From Fodinibius salicampi (GTDB lineage Bacteria > Bacteroidota > Rhodothermia > Balneolales > Balneolaceae): a stretch of 64,000 bases of DNA. Made by a program: the position numbers and the translations under genes. Positions 47,652-56,998 of this stretch are shown here, piece after piece. Position 1 is the stretch's first letter. Every line of letters begins with the position of its first letter. The stretch covers positions 1 through 64,000 of the forward strand of contig NZ_BAABRS010000004.1 in the NCBI RefSeq assembly GCF_039545095.1. Direction: 5' to 3'. The notes beneath the pieces were generated by a model that saw nothing but the letters and a program-made list of their open reading frames with translations, did not search any database and was not told the DNA's origin.

Positions 47652-47737
47652 AGCCTCTTTTCAAACAATTATGTTAGGGTAAGTTAAGTAGCTCCTGGAA
47701 GATCTGAATGATAGAAAAAATGGTAAAAGGGAAGGAT

Positions 47738-47777
47738 AAAAAAAATAGCAGCCATCCTTTCACAGAGTGGCTGCTAT
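47738..47777 (-). terminator. Terminator of the NarL-type regulator gene
   Basis: ATAGCAGCCA (47745-47754) pairs perfectly with TGGCTGCTAT (47768-47777). On the minus strand a run of eight T residues follows (A-run 47738-47745). It lies 120 nt past the stop of the regulator. Confidence 0.82.
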
Positions 47778-47896
47778 ATATCATCTACAGACGGCTATTA
47801 CCCCATTTGTACTTCTAATGTAATTGTCAGGTATATAGCAGTCAATAGCTATAAATAAGTATTTTTGATACGTATAATTACGTAGATAGCTTATAC

Positions 47897-48547
47897 TCAT
47901 GCTGAAACCAGTTTATTCTTAAGAGCAAAGCGAACTAAATCAGCGATATTTTTTAATTCCAGCTTCTCCATAAGGTTCGATCGATGAGTATCAACGGTGC
48001 GGGGACTAATGTAAAGCTCTTTTGCAATCTCTTTGCTGGTCATTCCCTGGACGATAAGCTCAAGGATTTCCCGCTCACGCTTTGTTAGGTCGGTTTCTAC
48101 TTTGGGCGGGGAAATTTCCTCCTTATTTAAAAATGATTCAGTAATCATGTCAGAGATCGGTGGACTAAATACGCGCTGGCCCCTCATTATAGCGCGTATG
48201 CCGTGCAGTATATCCGATTTATCGGTGTCTTTAAGAAGATATCCATCAACCCCGGCCTCAAGGACATCAGCCAGTTTTTGGCGGTCGATATGCATGGAGA
48301 GGATCAGTATTTTGACATCCGGATCAAGGCTGCGAATAATGCCGGCCGTTTCAATGCCATCTTTGTCAGGCATGCCAATATCAAGCAAGCATACATCGGG
48401 CTGGGTTTGCTCGAACAACTTAAGACATTCTTCACCGGTGGATGCTTCCCCCACAACGGTAATATCTTCAGCGGAAGATAGATAAGTACTTATGCCAAAA
48501 CGGACGATCTCGTGATCTTCCGCAATAAGGATAGAAATTGGAGCCAT
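47897..48547 (-). CDS. NarL/FixJ-type response regulator
   Basis: The 216-residue protein has a receiver domain (1-120) with acidic pocket residues near D11, phosphoacceptor D56 in VCLLDIGMPDKDG, and the conserved Lys in GYLLKDTDKSD. A LuxR-type helix-turn-helix follows (about 145-210; LTKREREILELIVQGMTSKEIA and VDTHRSNLMEKL). It should be a DNA-binding regulator activated by a sensor kinase. No kinase is adjacent; the HisKA_2 kinase at 62 kb is distant and unlinked. The gene has its own terminator. Confidence 0.93.
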   Translation of the reverse strand: MAPISILIAEDHEIVRFGISTYLSSAEDITVVGEASTGEECLKLFEQTQPDVCLLDIGMPDKDGIETAGIIRSLDPDVKILILSMHIDRQKLADVLEAGVDGYLLKDTDKSDILHGIRAIMRGQRVFSPPISDMITESFLNKEEISPPKVETDLTKREREILELIVQGMTSKEIAKELYISPRTVDTHRSNLMEKLELKNIADLVRFALKNKLVSA

Positions 48548-48752
48548 GGAGAACTCTCGCTTTAGATGATACCAACTTGAACATTATTTATTTAATAAAG
48601 TAACTAAACTGGTGCAGTAAGAGAAGCGTTAAAAGATGAAATTATTCTAATATTGTGAAATTTGAAGATCAGTAAGCGATTGGTCTTCATAATACTTATT
48701 TTCCAAGCTTCTTAATGAGATCATAAATTTAGCAAAAGGTAGAGTTTTACTT

Positions 48753-50540
48753 ATGGCGTGGAGACGAACCCACAACTGTGGAGAATTGGGAATTGAAAAT
48801 ACCGGCGAAGAAGTTGTTTTAAATGGATGGGTTGATACCCGTCGCGATTTGGGAGGTGTAATATTTATTGATCTGCGGGATCGATATGGCATCACACAAA
48901 TTGTATTTAATGAAGTGGATAAGAAGCTCCACGAAAAGGCTGAGCAGCTGCGCACTGAATATGTTATTGGTATTAAAGGTGTGGTTGATAAGCGGGATGA
49001 CGAAAATGTTAATCCCGATCTTGATACGGGAGATATCGAAATTATCGTTAAGGAATTAGAAATTTATTCAAAGGCGGAAACCACTCCTTTTGAGATAAAG
49101 GAAGATATTGAAACCGGGGAAGAGATAAGGCTAAAATACCGTTACCTGGATTTACGGCGGCCCGATATTCAGCAAAATATGATTCTCCGCTCTGATTTTT
49201 ATCAGACAGTTCGATCATATTATCACCAACACAATTTTGTGGAGGTGGAGACCCCCGTATTGATGAAAAGCACTCCCGAAGGCGCACGTGATTACCTGGT
49301 GCCCAGCCGGGTCAATGCCGGGAAATTCTTTGCGCTTCCCCAGAGTCCCCAGACCTATAAGCAGTTATTGATGGTTTCAGGCTTTGATCGCTATTTCCAA
49401 ATTGTAAAGTGTTTTCGCGATGAGGATCTCCGGGCAGATCGCCAGCCAGAATTTACCCAGATTGATGTGGAAATGTCTTTCGTCAATGAGGAAGACATTA
49501 TGGAATCGACTGAGCAGATGATGACAAAGCTGATGAAGGAAACGATTGGACGGGATGTTGCCCCTCCTTTTGAGCGCATGACGTATAAGGAAGCGATGAA
49601 AACGTACGGCACAGACAAGCCGGATACACGTTTTGGACTGGAATTTGCAGACTTTTCGGAGCTGGTTAAGGATTCAGAGTTTAATATATTTTCCAATACG
49701 GTACAGGAAGGCGGAGCGGTATTGGGTATTACCGTACCCGGACAGGGTGAGATGGGGCGCGGCGCCATTGATCGCCTTACAGAACGTGTAAAAGAAGAAA
49801 CGGGAGCCGGGGGGCTTATTTATATTAAGTTGAATGAGGAGGATGGCGTTAAGTGCAGTGTCGAAAAGTTCCTTAAAGAGGAGACTGTTGATGCAATGGT
49901 GCAGAAGGCCGAGGCGGAGATGGGGGACTTGGTGTTAATTTTAGCGGGTCCCGCCCCCGATGTTTATACGCAAATGAGTAAATTGCGGCTCATGATGGGA
50001 AAAGAACATAACCTTATTGATGAAGATGCTTTTAATTTTTTGTGGGTAACGGATTTTCCGCTTGTTGAATGGAGTCGCGAGGACCAGCGGTATCATGCTC
50101 TGCATCATCCTTTTACTTCGCCTAAGCAAGAAGATCTTGGCAAGCTGGATGATGATCCTACCGAGGTACGCTCTAGGGCGTATGATTTAGTGCTTAACGG
50201 TTATGAAATTGGTGGTGGTTCTATTCGTATCCACGATCGAGAATTACAGAAACGGATGTTTGAATTATTGGGAATTGGAGCAGAAGAGGCCCAGGAGCGA
50301 TTTGGTTTTCTGCTGGATGCCTTTAAATATGGAGCTCCCCCCCATGGCGGCATTGCACTGGGCGTTGATCGTATTATTATGATTCTGGCCGGAGGAAACA
50401 GTCTCAGGGATGTAATTGCCTTTCCAAAAAATCAGAAAGCCCAAAGTACCATGGATAACAGCCCTGATTATGTTGACCAGGAGCAGCTGGATGAGCTGCA
50501 TATTCGCCTGAAACGTGGGGTAGGTCCGGAAGAAAAGTAA
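48753..50540 (+). CDS. aspS: Aspartate--tRNA ligase (bacterial type)
   Basis: The 595-residue enzyme has an OB-fold anticodon domain (VVLNGWVDTRRDLGGVIFIDLRDRYG), class-II motif 2 (FRDEDLRADRQPEFTQID), the bacterial GAD insertion (about 290-420), and motif 3 in HGGIALGVDRIIMILAG. It is of the long bacterial type. Whether it also charges tRNA-Asn depends on gatCAB and asnS, which are not in this window. The start ATG 48753 follows AAAGGTAGAG. A DUF429 gene lies 30 nt downstream on the same strand. Confidence 0.96.
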   Translation: MAWRRTHNCGELGIENTGEEVVLNGWVDTRRDLGGVIFIDLRDRYGITQIVFNEVDKKLHEKAEQLRTEYVIGIKGVVDKRDDENVNPDLDTGDIEIIVKELEIYSKAETTPFEIKEDIETGEEIRLKYRYLDLRRPDIQQNMILRSDFYQTVRSYYHQHNFVEVETPVLMKSTPEGARDYLVPSRVNAGKFFALPQSPQTYKQLLMVSGFDRYFQIVKCFRDEDLRADRQPEFTQIDVEMSFVNEEDIMESTEQMMTKLMKETIGRDVAPPFERMTYKEAMKTYGTDKPDTRFGLEFADFSELVKDSEFNIFSNTVQEGGAVLGITVPGQGEMGRGAIDRLTERVKEETGAGGLIYIKLNEEDGVKCSVEKFLKEETVDAMVQKAEAEMGDLVLILAGPAPDVYTQMSKLRLMMGKEHNLIDEDAFNFLWVTDFPLVEWSREDQRYHALHHPFTSPKQEDLGKLDDDPTEVRSRAYDLVLNGYEIGGGSIRIHDRELQKRMFELLGIGAEEAQERFGFLLDAFKYGAPPHGGIALGVDRIIMILAGGNSLRDVIAFPKNQKAQSTMDNSPDYVDQEQLDELHIRLKRGVGPEEK

Positions 50541-50570
50541 GTGAAAACTAAATTTTAAAGTATAGTTATA

Positions 50571-51281
50571 TTGAAAACCTTAGGTATTGACGGCTGTAGA
50601 GCGGGATGGATTGCTATTTCACTGGATGAGGAACATGCAGGTTATTGGTTGGTGGAATCAGATAAGCAGCTCGAAGAGTTTCTGGTAGAGTACGATCGTA
50701 TTTTTATTGATGTGCCGATAGGCCTCACCAGAGAATCCTATGAGCGGGAATGTGATCGTCAATTGAGGGAAGTGTTGGGGCCGGACTATCAATCCAGCGT
50801 CTTTAGTCCACCTATTCGTCCGGCACTGCATGCTCCCACCTATGCCGAGGCTTCTATGACGAGTTACGAGATAACCGGTAAAAAGGTAACCATCCAGGCT
50901 TGGAATATTACGCCTAACATTAAGACTATTGACCGGTTTTTGCAGGAAAAGGAGGAATTGCGTGAAAAGATATTTGAGAGTCATCCGGAACTCCTCTTCC
51001 AAAAATTAAATGGCGGTAATAGCATTCTTCAGAAAAAAGCTACTAAAAAAGGATTACGGCATCGGTTAGGTCTTTTGAAGGAAAAAAGTAAGTTTGCCGA
51101 TGATTTTTTCCGGGATATCAAGGAAGAGTACCGGCGCAATCAGGTTGACGAAGATGATATTGTAGATGCCATGGTATTGGCCCTGTATGCAGGCTATTCG
51201 ATCGAAGAAGATATTAAAACGCTGCCGGAAGATCCCCCTACTGATGAAACCGATCTACCAATGGCTATTCATTATGTCTGA
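50571..51281 (+). CDS. DUF429 domain-containing protein
   Basis: The 236-residue protein starts at TTG 50571 and reads KTLGIDGCRAGWIAI, then IFIDVPIGL, the DUF429 hallmark, an RNase H-like fold with acidic residues in GIDG and FIDVP. SPPIRPALHAPTY and SHPELLFQKLNGG follow, and DDIVDAMVLALYAGYS carries the last acidic group. A nuclease role is plausible from the fold but unproven. It is co-oriented with aspS at 30 nt and converges on sthA with only a 5-base gap. Confidence 0.85.
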   Translation: MKTLGIDGCRAGWIAISLDEEHAGYWLVESDKQLEEFLVEYDRIFIDVPIGLTRESYERECDRQLREVLGPDYQSSVFSPPIRPALHAPTYAEASMTSYEITGKKVTIQAWNITPNIKTIDRFLQEKEELREKIFESHPELLFQKLNGGNSILQKKATKKGLRHRLGLLKEKSKFADDFFRDIKEEYRRNQVDEDDIVDAMVLALYAGYSIEEDIKTLPEDPPTDETDLPMAIHYV

Positions 51282-51286
51282 TTCTT

Positions 51287-52741
51287 TTAATCTTCTTCTT
51301 TGAGAAGACTGTGATACTTGGTACCGGTCTTATAGACTCGGTTCACTCCATTAAAAGCTGCAATTCGGTATGCCTCGCTTAACGTCGGGTAGTTCATTAC
51401 CTGCTGGATAAAGTAACGTACATCTCCGTCAAAGGCGATTACGGACTGTCCCAGATGGATGAGATTGGCCGCCTCATCACCCAGAATATGAACCCCCAAT
51501 AGTTTCAGAGAGTTAGTATCAAACACTAGTTTGAGCAAGCCTTCATCGTGGTTGGTCATATTGCTTTTTGCAATATTTTTAAAGTAAGCGCGTCCCACGG
51601 TAACATCAAAGCCTTTTTCCTTTGCTTGCTGTTCTGAGAGACCAATATTGGAAATCTCTGGAATAGAATAGATCCCATAGGGGATTTGCTCCGGTACTTC
51701 CAGGGTAGGTATGCCAAACATATTGCAGGCGGCCAGTCGTCCTTGTGAAAAAGAAGCTGAAGCCAGTCTTGGAAAACCTACAATATCCCCGGCAGCATAA
51801 ATACTGTCAATATTCGTTTTAAATGTTTCATTTACAGCCACAAAGTTTTTTTCATCTGTAGCAACCCCAACATCTTCCAGTCCAATATCATGAACATTGG
51901 GTTGGCGACTTCCTATATATAGCACATGTTCGGTTTCAAGAACCTGAAGCCTGTCATCTCCGTTATTGGCCCTGTATTTTACTTCTGTATTATTTAACAG
52001 GGGATTAAATTCTACTTCCTGTACGGAGATGTTATCTTTAACCGTAATACCCTTTTTATTAAGAGATTTTTGCAGGTGTTCTTTAATTTCTTCATCCAGA
52101 AAGGAGAGATAATCTGTTCGCTCGCAAAGCAATGTTACCCGGGTTCCAAGGGAAGCAAAAATCGTGGCATACTCAAAAGCATTAACGCTGGAACCTACTA
52201 CAGCTAATCGGCGCGGTATGTGGGTGAGGTCGAGGATCGATTTGTAATCCAGTATTTTATCATGGTCAATGGAAAAAGTCTCTGGCTGGGAAGGGGTGCT
52301 GCCCGTGCACAGAAGAATATAATCAGCGGTGTAGGTTTCGGTCGTCCCATAATGCGTAACGACATCAACAGTATGCTCATCTTTTAGCCGGCCCATTCCG
52401 CGAGCTACATCCACATTGTTTTTAATGAGATCATTTTTAACCTTCTGATTTTCTTTTTCTAATATTTGTTGCTTGTATTGCAGCAAATCAGCCATTTTAA
52501 AGCGCTCGTAAGGTTTTTTTGCTTCGTCATCCCCAAACTGTTCATTAAATTCCAAAATGGTTTTAGCAGCTTCACGAAGCGATTTACTTGGTACCGTTCC
52601 AGTATTAATCCAGGTCCCGCCCAAATGTTCTTCGTGGGATTCAACCACTAGAACCTGCTGATCAAACTTCGAACTTTGCATGGCACACGAAAAACCAGCC
52701 GGCCCGCTGCCAATAATTATAACATTGTAATCTCGACTCAT
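51287..52741 (-). CDS. sthA: Soluble pyridine nucleotide transhydrogenase (Si-specific)
   Basis: The 484-residue flavoprotein opens with VIIIGSGPAGFSCA (FAD), has a second Rossmann motif VVGSSVNAFEYATIFASLG (about 183-201) for NAD(P)H, and YAAGDIVGFPRLAS. The disulphide of related lipoamide and glutathione reductases is missing: the region reads LGGTWINTGTVPSKSL, with no CxxxxC pair, as in SthA. It balances NADPH and NADH in the cytosol. It is monocistronic, divergent from the SOD gene by 243 bp. Confidence 0.88.
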   Translation of the reverse strand: MSRDYNVIIIGSGPAGFSCAMQSSKFDQQVLVVESHEEHLGGTWINTGTVPSKSLREAAKTILEFNEQFGDDEAKKPYERFKMADLLQYKQQILEKENQKVKNDLIKNNVDVARGMGRLKDEHTVDVVTHYGTTETYTADYILLCTGSTPSQPETFSIDHDKILDYKSILDLTHIPRRLAVVGSSVNAFEYATIFASLGTRVTLLCERTDYLSFLDEEIKEHLQKSLNKKGITVKDNISVQEVEFNPLLNNTEVKYRANNGDDRLQVLETEHVLYIGSRQPNVHDIGLEDVGVATDEKNFVAVNETFKTNIDSIYAAGDIVGFPRLASASFSQGRLAACNMFGIPTLEVPEQIPYGIYSIPEISNIGLSEQQAKEKGFDVTVGRAYFKNIAKSNMTNHDEGLLKLVFDTNSLKLLGVHILGDEAANLIHLGQSVIAFDGDVRYFIQQVMNYPTLSEAYRIAAFNGVNRVYKTGTKYHSLLKEED

Positions 52742-52984
52742 AATAATGTTTTATTATCCTAAATAATGCTTTGTGACAAGAAAAGTAAAATAGAGGAATT
52801 TGCGAAGGAATTCTCCATTTTTAATGGTTGTTTTAAAAACATTTAAAATTGGAACGAAAAAGCCGTTACTTTTGATTGAAAACTGTACAGATTAAATGCT
52901 AAATTTAATATTTTAATCTGTTTACAGTTATTATTTTTTGTCGTCACATTATTTTTAATTTAAAAATTTAAAACCATAATAATT

Positions 52985-53593
52985 ATGGCTTACGAATTAC
53001 CGGATTTACCATACGACTATGATGCGCTTGAACCACATATTGATGAGCGTACTATGAAAATTCACCACACGAAACATCACCAGGGATATACCAATAAGGT
53101 GAATGCAGCACTGGATGGGCATAAGTTTGCTGATCTTCCAATTGAGAGTGTCCTCCAACGAATTAATGAAGTGCCTGAAGATATTCGCCAGTCAGTCATT
53201 AATAATGGTGGTGGATATGCTAACCATAAGCTCTTTTGGACGATTCTTTCCCCAAATGGCGGTGGTGAAGCTACCGGAGATATAGCTGATGCTATTGACG
53301 AAGAGTTTGGAAGCTTCGCTGATTTCAAAGAAGAATTCAGTAATGCAGCAACCGGACAGTTTGGTTCTGGTTGGGGTTGGCTGTGCGTGAAATCTGACGG
53401 TAGTCTTGAAGTACTATCCACTGCTAACCAAAATAGCCCCTATATGAACGGATTAACCCCGATCTTAGGACTTGATGTTTGGGAACATGCATACTACCTG
53501 CACTACCAGAATAAGCGTGGTGATTACGTGGAAAGTTTCTGGAATCTGGTTAATTGGGACCAGGTAAATGAATATTATGCGGATGCTACCTAA
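52985..53593 (+). CDS. sodA: Superoxide dismutase (Mn-type)
   Basis: The 202-residue enzyme starts [20 protein letters not shown] and has the four metal ligands H27 (MKIHHTKHH), H81 (YANHKLFW), D164 and H168 ([14 protein letters not shown]). Gly in GGGYANH and the Gln in STANQNSP point to the manganese form rather than iron. It removes superoxide in the cytosol. It has a promoter region of about 240 bp, shared with sthA in the opposite direction, and a downstream hairpin; the bacilliredoxin gene follows in the same direction. Confidence 0.95.
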   Translation: MAYELPDLPYDYDALEPHIDERTMKIHHTKHHQGYTNKVNAALDGHKFADLPIESVLQRINEVPEDIRQSVINNGGGYANHKLFWTILSPNGGGEATGDIADAIDEEFGSFADFKEEFSNAATGQFGSGWGWLCVKSDGSLEVLSTANQNSPYMNGLTPILGLDVWEHAYYLHYQNKRGDYVESFWNLVNWDQVNEYYADAT

Positions 53594-53623
53594 TTAAAGG
53601 TGGATTCGAAGAAGATCATTAAA

Positions 53624-53662
53624 GGAGAAGGCGTTTCGTTTACGACGGAACGCTTTTCTTCT
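53624..53662 (+). terminator. Hairpin terminator after the SOD gene
   Basis: AGAAGGCGTTTCGT (53626-53639) pairs with ACGGAACGCTTTTCT (53645-53659) with a G:U and a bulge, followed by a T-rich tract. It separates sodA from the bacilliredoxin gene, so the latter likely has its own promoter. Confidence 0.68.
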
Positions 53663-53728
53663 TTAATACTTCATAATAGCATTATATTTTATACTTACAT
53701 AAAAGCTGAAATAAACAAAAACTCTATT

Positions 53729-54181
53729 ATGCAATTTGGATTAGGAACAGGCCCCGATGTTTCATGGATGCGTGAAGAACTTACGGATTTGGGAATTGAA
53801 GAACTGAAGACCGTTGATGATGTTGACCGTGCGATGGACGAGTATAAGGAAGGCACAATGTTAATGGTCATAAACTCGGTTTGTGGCTGTGCAGCAGGTA
53901 ATGCACGTCCAGCAGTTGAAATAGCGCTAAATGAATCGGATGCCAAGCCGGATCATAAAGTTACGGTATTTGCAGGGCAGGATAAGGAGGCAACGGCTAG
54001 AGCCCGTGAATACTTTAGTGAATATCCTCCATCTTCACCGGCATTTGCCTATTTTAAGGACGGAGAAATTAAAGCAATGATTCCGCGCCATCGTATTGAA
54101 GGTCGAACAAAAGTGGAGATCGCTGATGACCTAAAGATGGTATTTGAAGCATTTGAAGGGGAAGAAGAGGTTTCTGAATAA
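53729..54181 (+). CDS. BrxA/BrxB family bacilliredoxin
   Basis: I start the gene at ATG 53729, giving 150 residues; the frame stays open to 53600 but that stretch overlaps the sodA terminator. The CGC active site is C52-G53-C54 in SVCGCAAGNARP, and the fold landmarks VFAGQDKEATARARE and PPSSPAFAYFKDGEI are typical. Bacilliredoxins remove bacillithiol from mixed disulphides, so the host probably makes bacillithiol (inference). It follows sodA, pairing two oxidative-stress functions, and ends in a strong terminator. Confidence 0.92.
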   Translation: MQFGLGTGPDVSWMREELTDLGIEELKTVDDVDRAMDEYKEGTMLMVINSVCGCAAGNARPAVEIALNESDAKPDHKVTVFAGQDKEATARAREYFSEYPPSSPAFAYFKDGEIKAMIPRHRIEGRTKVEIADDLKMVFEAFEGEEEVSE

Positions 54182-54231
54182 GTAAGTAAGACCGACTTTT
54201 CTTCTTACAATACAGACTTATTTTTAATATT

Positions 54232-54262
54232 AAAGGCCGATGAAAAATCATCGGCCTTTTTA
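54232..54262. terminator. Terminator after the bacilliredoxin gene
   Basis: AAAGGCCGATGA (54232-54243) pairs with TCATCGGCCTTT (54248-54259), loop AAAA, followed by TT. It can also act on transcripts arriving from the minus-strand AarF gene. Confidence 0.9.
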
Positions 54263-54340
54263 AGTTATCGAGTCTAGTAATTTTATAAAACTGGAGCGTA
54301 GCAAAACAGGACAACTATGTAAATTTTCGCCGTCCGTATC

Positions 54341-55672
54341 CTAATTAGTGGGTTCTTGCTGCATTTCCCCGAGTACCCGCTGCGTTATTTCCTTACTGCG
54401 ACGAGTATCTACCTGGGCTTTTAGCTTAGTCAGAATGTTATAAAGTCCGATATGGACTTTGGTGCTGTAGATAAAATTTTTATCACCGCGGGGCTCATTC
54501 ATGATGGGCATTTCTTTGGCATAACGGTTTATCCGCTGTTGAAAGGAGGGATCTCCGAAATCAAATTCATCATCCAGGTAGGGCATGGCAAAGGTATGGC
54601 CATAATTTTTGCAGAACTGGAAGAACTGTTCCTCCTTCTTGGGGTTGTCGGGATTCTCCTTGATGATGTCCAATCGTTTGTATAGCTGTCGGATATCTTG
54701 CTCGTCCCCATTGATGAGGACGGGCAAAAGCTGCATATAGTTTTGAGTAAACTCTTCATCAAATTTCTTAACACATCCGAAATCGATGACGCCCAGGCGG
54801 TTGTCATCCCGGAAAAAGAAATTTCCCGGATGCGTATCGGCGTGGATAAAATTTCGTTGTTCTACCTGGTTATGGAAAAAATCCCAAAGTAACTGTCCAA
54901 AATGGTTTCGTTTTTCCTGAGAGGGATCGGTAGCCAGAAATTCTTTCAGGTGACGCCCCTCTATATAGGTCATGGTCAGCACTTTTGGAGAGGAATAGTC
55001 TTTAATCCACTGGGGAGTAATTACCTGTTCACCGGCAAAACGGTCGTAAAAGTATTCAATATATTGGCCCTCTTGCAGGTAGTCTGTCTCTTCCATCAAT
55101 GTGGATTCTACCTCCTCAAAGTAGTCATCCAGGTTTGCACCCCGCTTTGTAAGTCGATTCATTAGCGATTTAGCCATTGCCAGGTCGGAATGGATGGTAT
55201 TCCGTACGTTTGGATACTGGATCTTGATCGCTACTTTTTGTCCGTTTTTTAATTCGGCCGCGTGTACTTGTCCGATTGATGCTGCGGCAATAGCTTCGGG
55301 GTCAAAGTTGTGAAACAGTTTTTCGGGATAGCCCCCGAGTTCTTTTTTTATGATAGAGCGAGCCAGCGCTTTATTTATAGGGGGCACGCTGTATTGAGCT
55401 TCACTCATCACTTCGGAAAACTCATTAGGGAGGATCCCTTCATCCATACTGAGTGATTGGGCGATTTTTAAAGCAGTGCCCCGGAGCTTAGAAAATTCAT
55501 TAAAAACCTGCCGGGCATTTTCGGAATGGAACTGACGTCCCTCTTCTTCGGTTTCTTTTTTTCCTACTGATTTTTTTAAATATCGTTTCGCATAGTTTGT
55601 GCCTACTTTTAGGCCTGTCTTGGCAAATATTTTGCCTCTTTCAAATTTTGAAGATGGAAAGTCGTTACTCAT
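54341..55672 (-). CDS. ABC1/AarF (UbiB) family atypical kinase
   Basis: The 443-residue protein has the UbiB/ADCK layout. ALKIAQSLSMDEGILP (about 67-82) carries the K-x-x-Q region, here KIAQ, where the family mostly has KxGQ. VAIKIQYPNV contains the ATP lysine; HADTHPGNFFF and VIDFGCVKK are the catalytic and metal loops. Such proteins support quinone or lipid metabolism at the membrane. No ubi or men gene is near. It starts 3 nt after the TetR gene and forms a two-gene operon with it, so that regulator may control it. Confidence 0.9.
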   Translation of the reverse strand: MSNDFPSSKFERGKIFAKTGLKVGTNYAKRYLKKSVGKKETEEEGRQFHSENARQVFNEFSKLRGTALKIAQSLSMDEGILPNEFSEVMSEAQYSVPPINKALARSIIKKELGGYPEKLFHNFDPEAIAAASIGQVHAAELKNGQKVAIKIQYPNVRNTIHSDLAMAKSLMNRLTKRGANLDDYFEEVESTLMEETDYLQEGQYIEYFYDRFAGEQVITPQWIKDYSSPKVLTMTYIEGRHLKEFLATDPSQEKRNHFGQLLWDFFHNQVEQRNFIHADTHPGNFFFRDDNRLGVIDFGCVKKFDEEFTQNYMQLLPVLINGDEQDIRQLYKRLDIIKENPDNPKKEEQFFQFCKNYGHTFAMPYLDDEFDFGDPSFQQRINRYAKEMPIMNEPRGDKNFIYSTKVHIGLYNILTKLKAQVDTRRSKEITQRVLGEMQQEPTN

Positions 55673-55675
55673 AAA

Positions 55676-56374
55676 TTATCGTATTTCAATTTTGGATAGG
55701 AGTTCACGAACACCCGGAATCTGCTGTATAAATGTTTCTTTGTTGGTATAGATAAATTTACCGAGTTCAAATCCCTGGTCGAGAACCCTGTTATATAAAA
55801 GCTCTTGCAGAAAGTTCGTAAGCTTATCAGTGAGTTGCATGGTCAGTTCGTGTCCTTCGCTGGTGTCGGAGAGCCGAAAACGTATCAGCTCAAGATATTG
55901 CCGGCGAAGAAAAGCGTAAAAATAGTGGTTTAAAATAGTTGTAGAACTGACAGATAGATTGTTGTCATCTTCTAAGAAATCTACCATGAGGGTTTCTACT
56001 TCTTTTTCAAAATCTGTCTTTGCGTAGGAACATAGAATCAGTGATTTAAATGTACGCTCAACGAAGGCCTCTTTTTCATCCAGTATGTCGAAGGTAGTAT
56101 ATGCAAAGTTTGATAGTTTTTCCCCAATGGTATAGGAATCAAAGTGTTCAATTTCATCAATCATCAGGCGATAACGGAATACAATAGTCGTATAGTAAAA
56201 CTGTAGAATCGCCTGCTTGTTGGGAAAGTAGTTGAATACCTCAGCGGGTGTAATACCCACCTTCTGTGCAGCATCTTTTATGTTAAAGTGGTTGTCGCCT
56301 TCTACATATAGATCGGCCGCAGCCTCAGCAATCGCAAACTTTATTTCAACGGTTTCAGAATTTATGGTAGTCAT
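55676..56374 (-). CDS. TetR/AcrR family transcriptional regulator
   Basis: The 232-residue protein has an N-terminal TetR helix-turn-helix (about 10-55; NIKDAAQKVGITPAEVFNYFPNKQAILQFYYT) and an all-helical ligand domain. Its ligand is unknown. It is the first gene of a pair with AarF/UbiB (3-nt gap), so autoregulation of that pair is likely. A 7-bp inverted repeat ATAAATA/TATTTAT lies at 56376-56402 directly upstream, a weak operator candidate in AT-rich DNA. A dead umuD-like gene lies just upstream on the same strand. Confidence 0.88.
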   Translation of the reverse strand: MTTINSETVEIKFAIAEAAADLYVEGDNHFNIKDAAQKVGITPAEVFNYFPNKQAILQFYYTTIVFRYRLMIDEIEHFDSYTIGEKLSNFAYTTFDILDEKEAFVERTFKSLILCSYAKTDFEKEVETLMVDFLEDDNNLSVSSTTILNHYFYAFLRRQYLELIRFRLSDTSEGHELTMQLTDKLTNFLQELLYNRVLDQGFELGKFIYTNKETFIQQIPGVRELLSKIEIR

Positions 56375-56388
56375 AATAAATATGCGTA

Positions 56389-56824
56389 TTAAATGTATTT
56401 ATGGATGGCATGTGAAACTACGCCCCATATTTCAAAATCATGGGCTTTTGTAATCCGGGTTGCATTTTCTAGATTGCCATCCGTTGAAATATAAACGTCA
56501 TTTCTTTTCTTCAGTAGTTTCCGCACGACCATTTCTCCTTCCAGGATTGCTTCGATTAAATGGGTATCTACAGCATTTATGGAACGATCAACAACTAAAA
56601 TATCGTCTTAAAAGATACCGATATCATTGAGACCATTTCCCATTACACGTATAAAAACGTAGCGGCGGGCCGTTTAATTATGTACTCATCCAGCGAAAGA
56701 GATTTCTCAAAGTGGTCGCGGCCCGAGGGGGAAATCCCGTTTCTGTATGAAACCAATTTTCGTCTTTCTGAGGTTTACGGTCAATGTTGCCGGAACGTAT
56801 ATCGGTAATCCTGAAATCTTCCAT
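56389..56824 (-). pseudogene. Decayed umuD-like (S24 peptidase) gene
   Basis: From ATG 56824 the frame reads MEDFRITDIRSG and ends early. In shifted frames UmuD motifs appear in order: SLSLDEYIIKRPAAT, VMGNGLNDIGIF, DDILVVDRSINAVD, then EGEMVVRKLLKK and an intact C-terminal third to TAA at 56389 (AHDFEIWGVVSHAIHKYI). At least two frameshifts and one in-frame TAA (after GIF) break it. The catalytic serine of the usual GNSM is Gly (GNGL), while the general-base lysine in VVRKL remains. A umuC partner should follow on this strand, but the TetR gene is there instead. Confidence 0.85.
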
Positions 56825-56998
56825 AAATCTATGCTTAGTTACTTATGTTTGTTAAACAAGTAAATGATGATATTACATTCCGCATTGCTGAAAGAATCCC
56901 GGAATAATTGCAATATGTACTCAAATAACAATGACTATAGGATAGTGCTGACATCCGGGTCCATTACAGAAAGAAAGCAAGCAAGTCCTAAAACCAGT
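56825..56998 (-). other. Short gap upstream of the dead umuD-like gene
   Basis: These 174 bases lie between the umuD-like remnant and the stop of the tricorn-like protease gene. I see no open frame, hairpin or clear LexA-type box in them. Confidence 0.4.
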
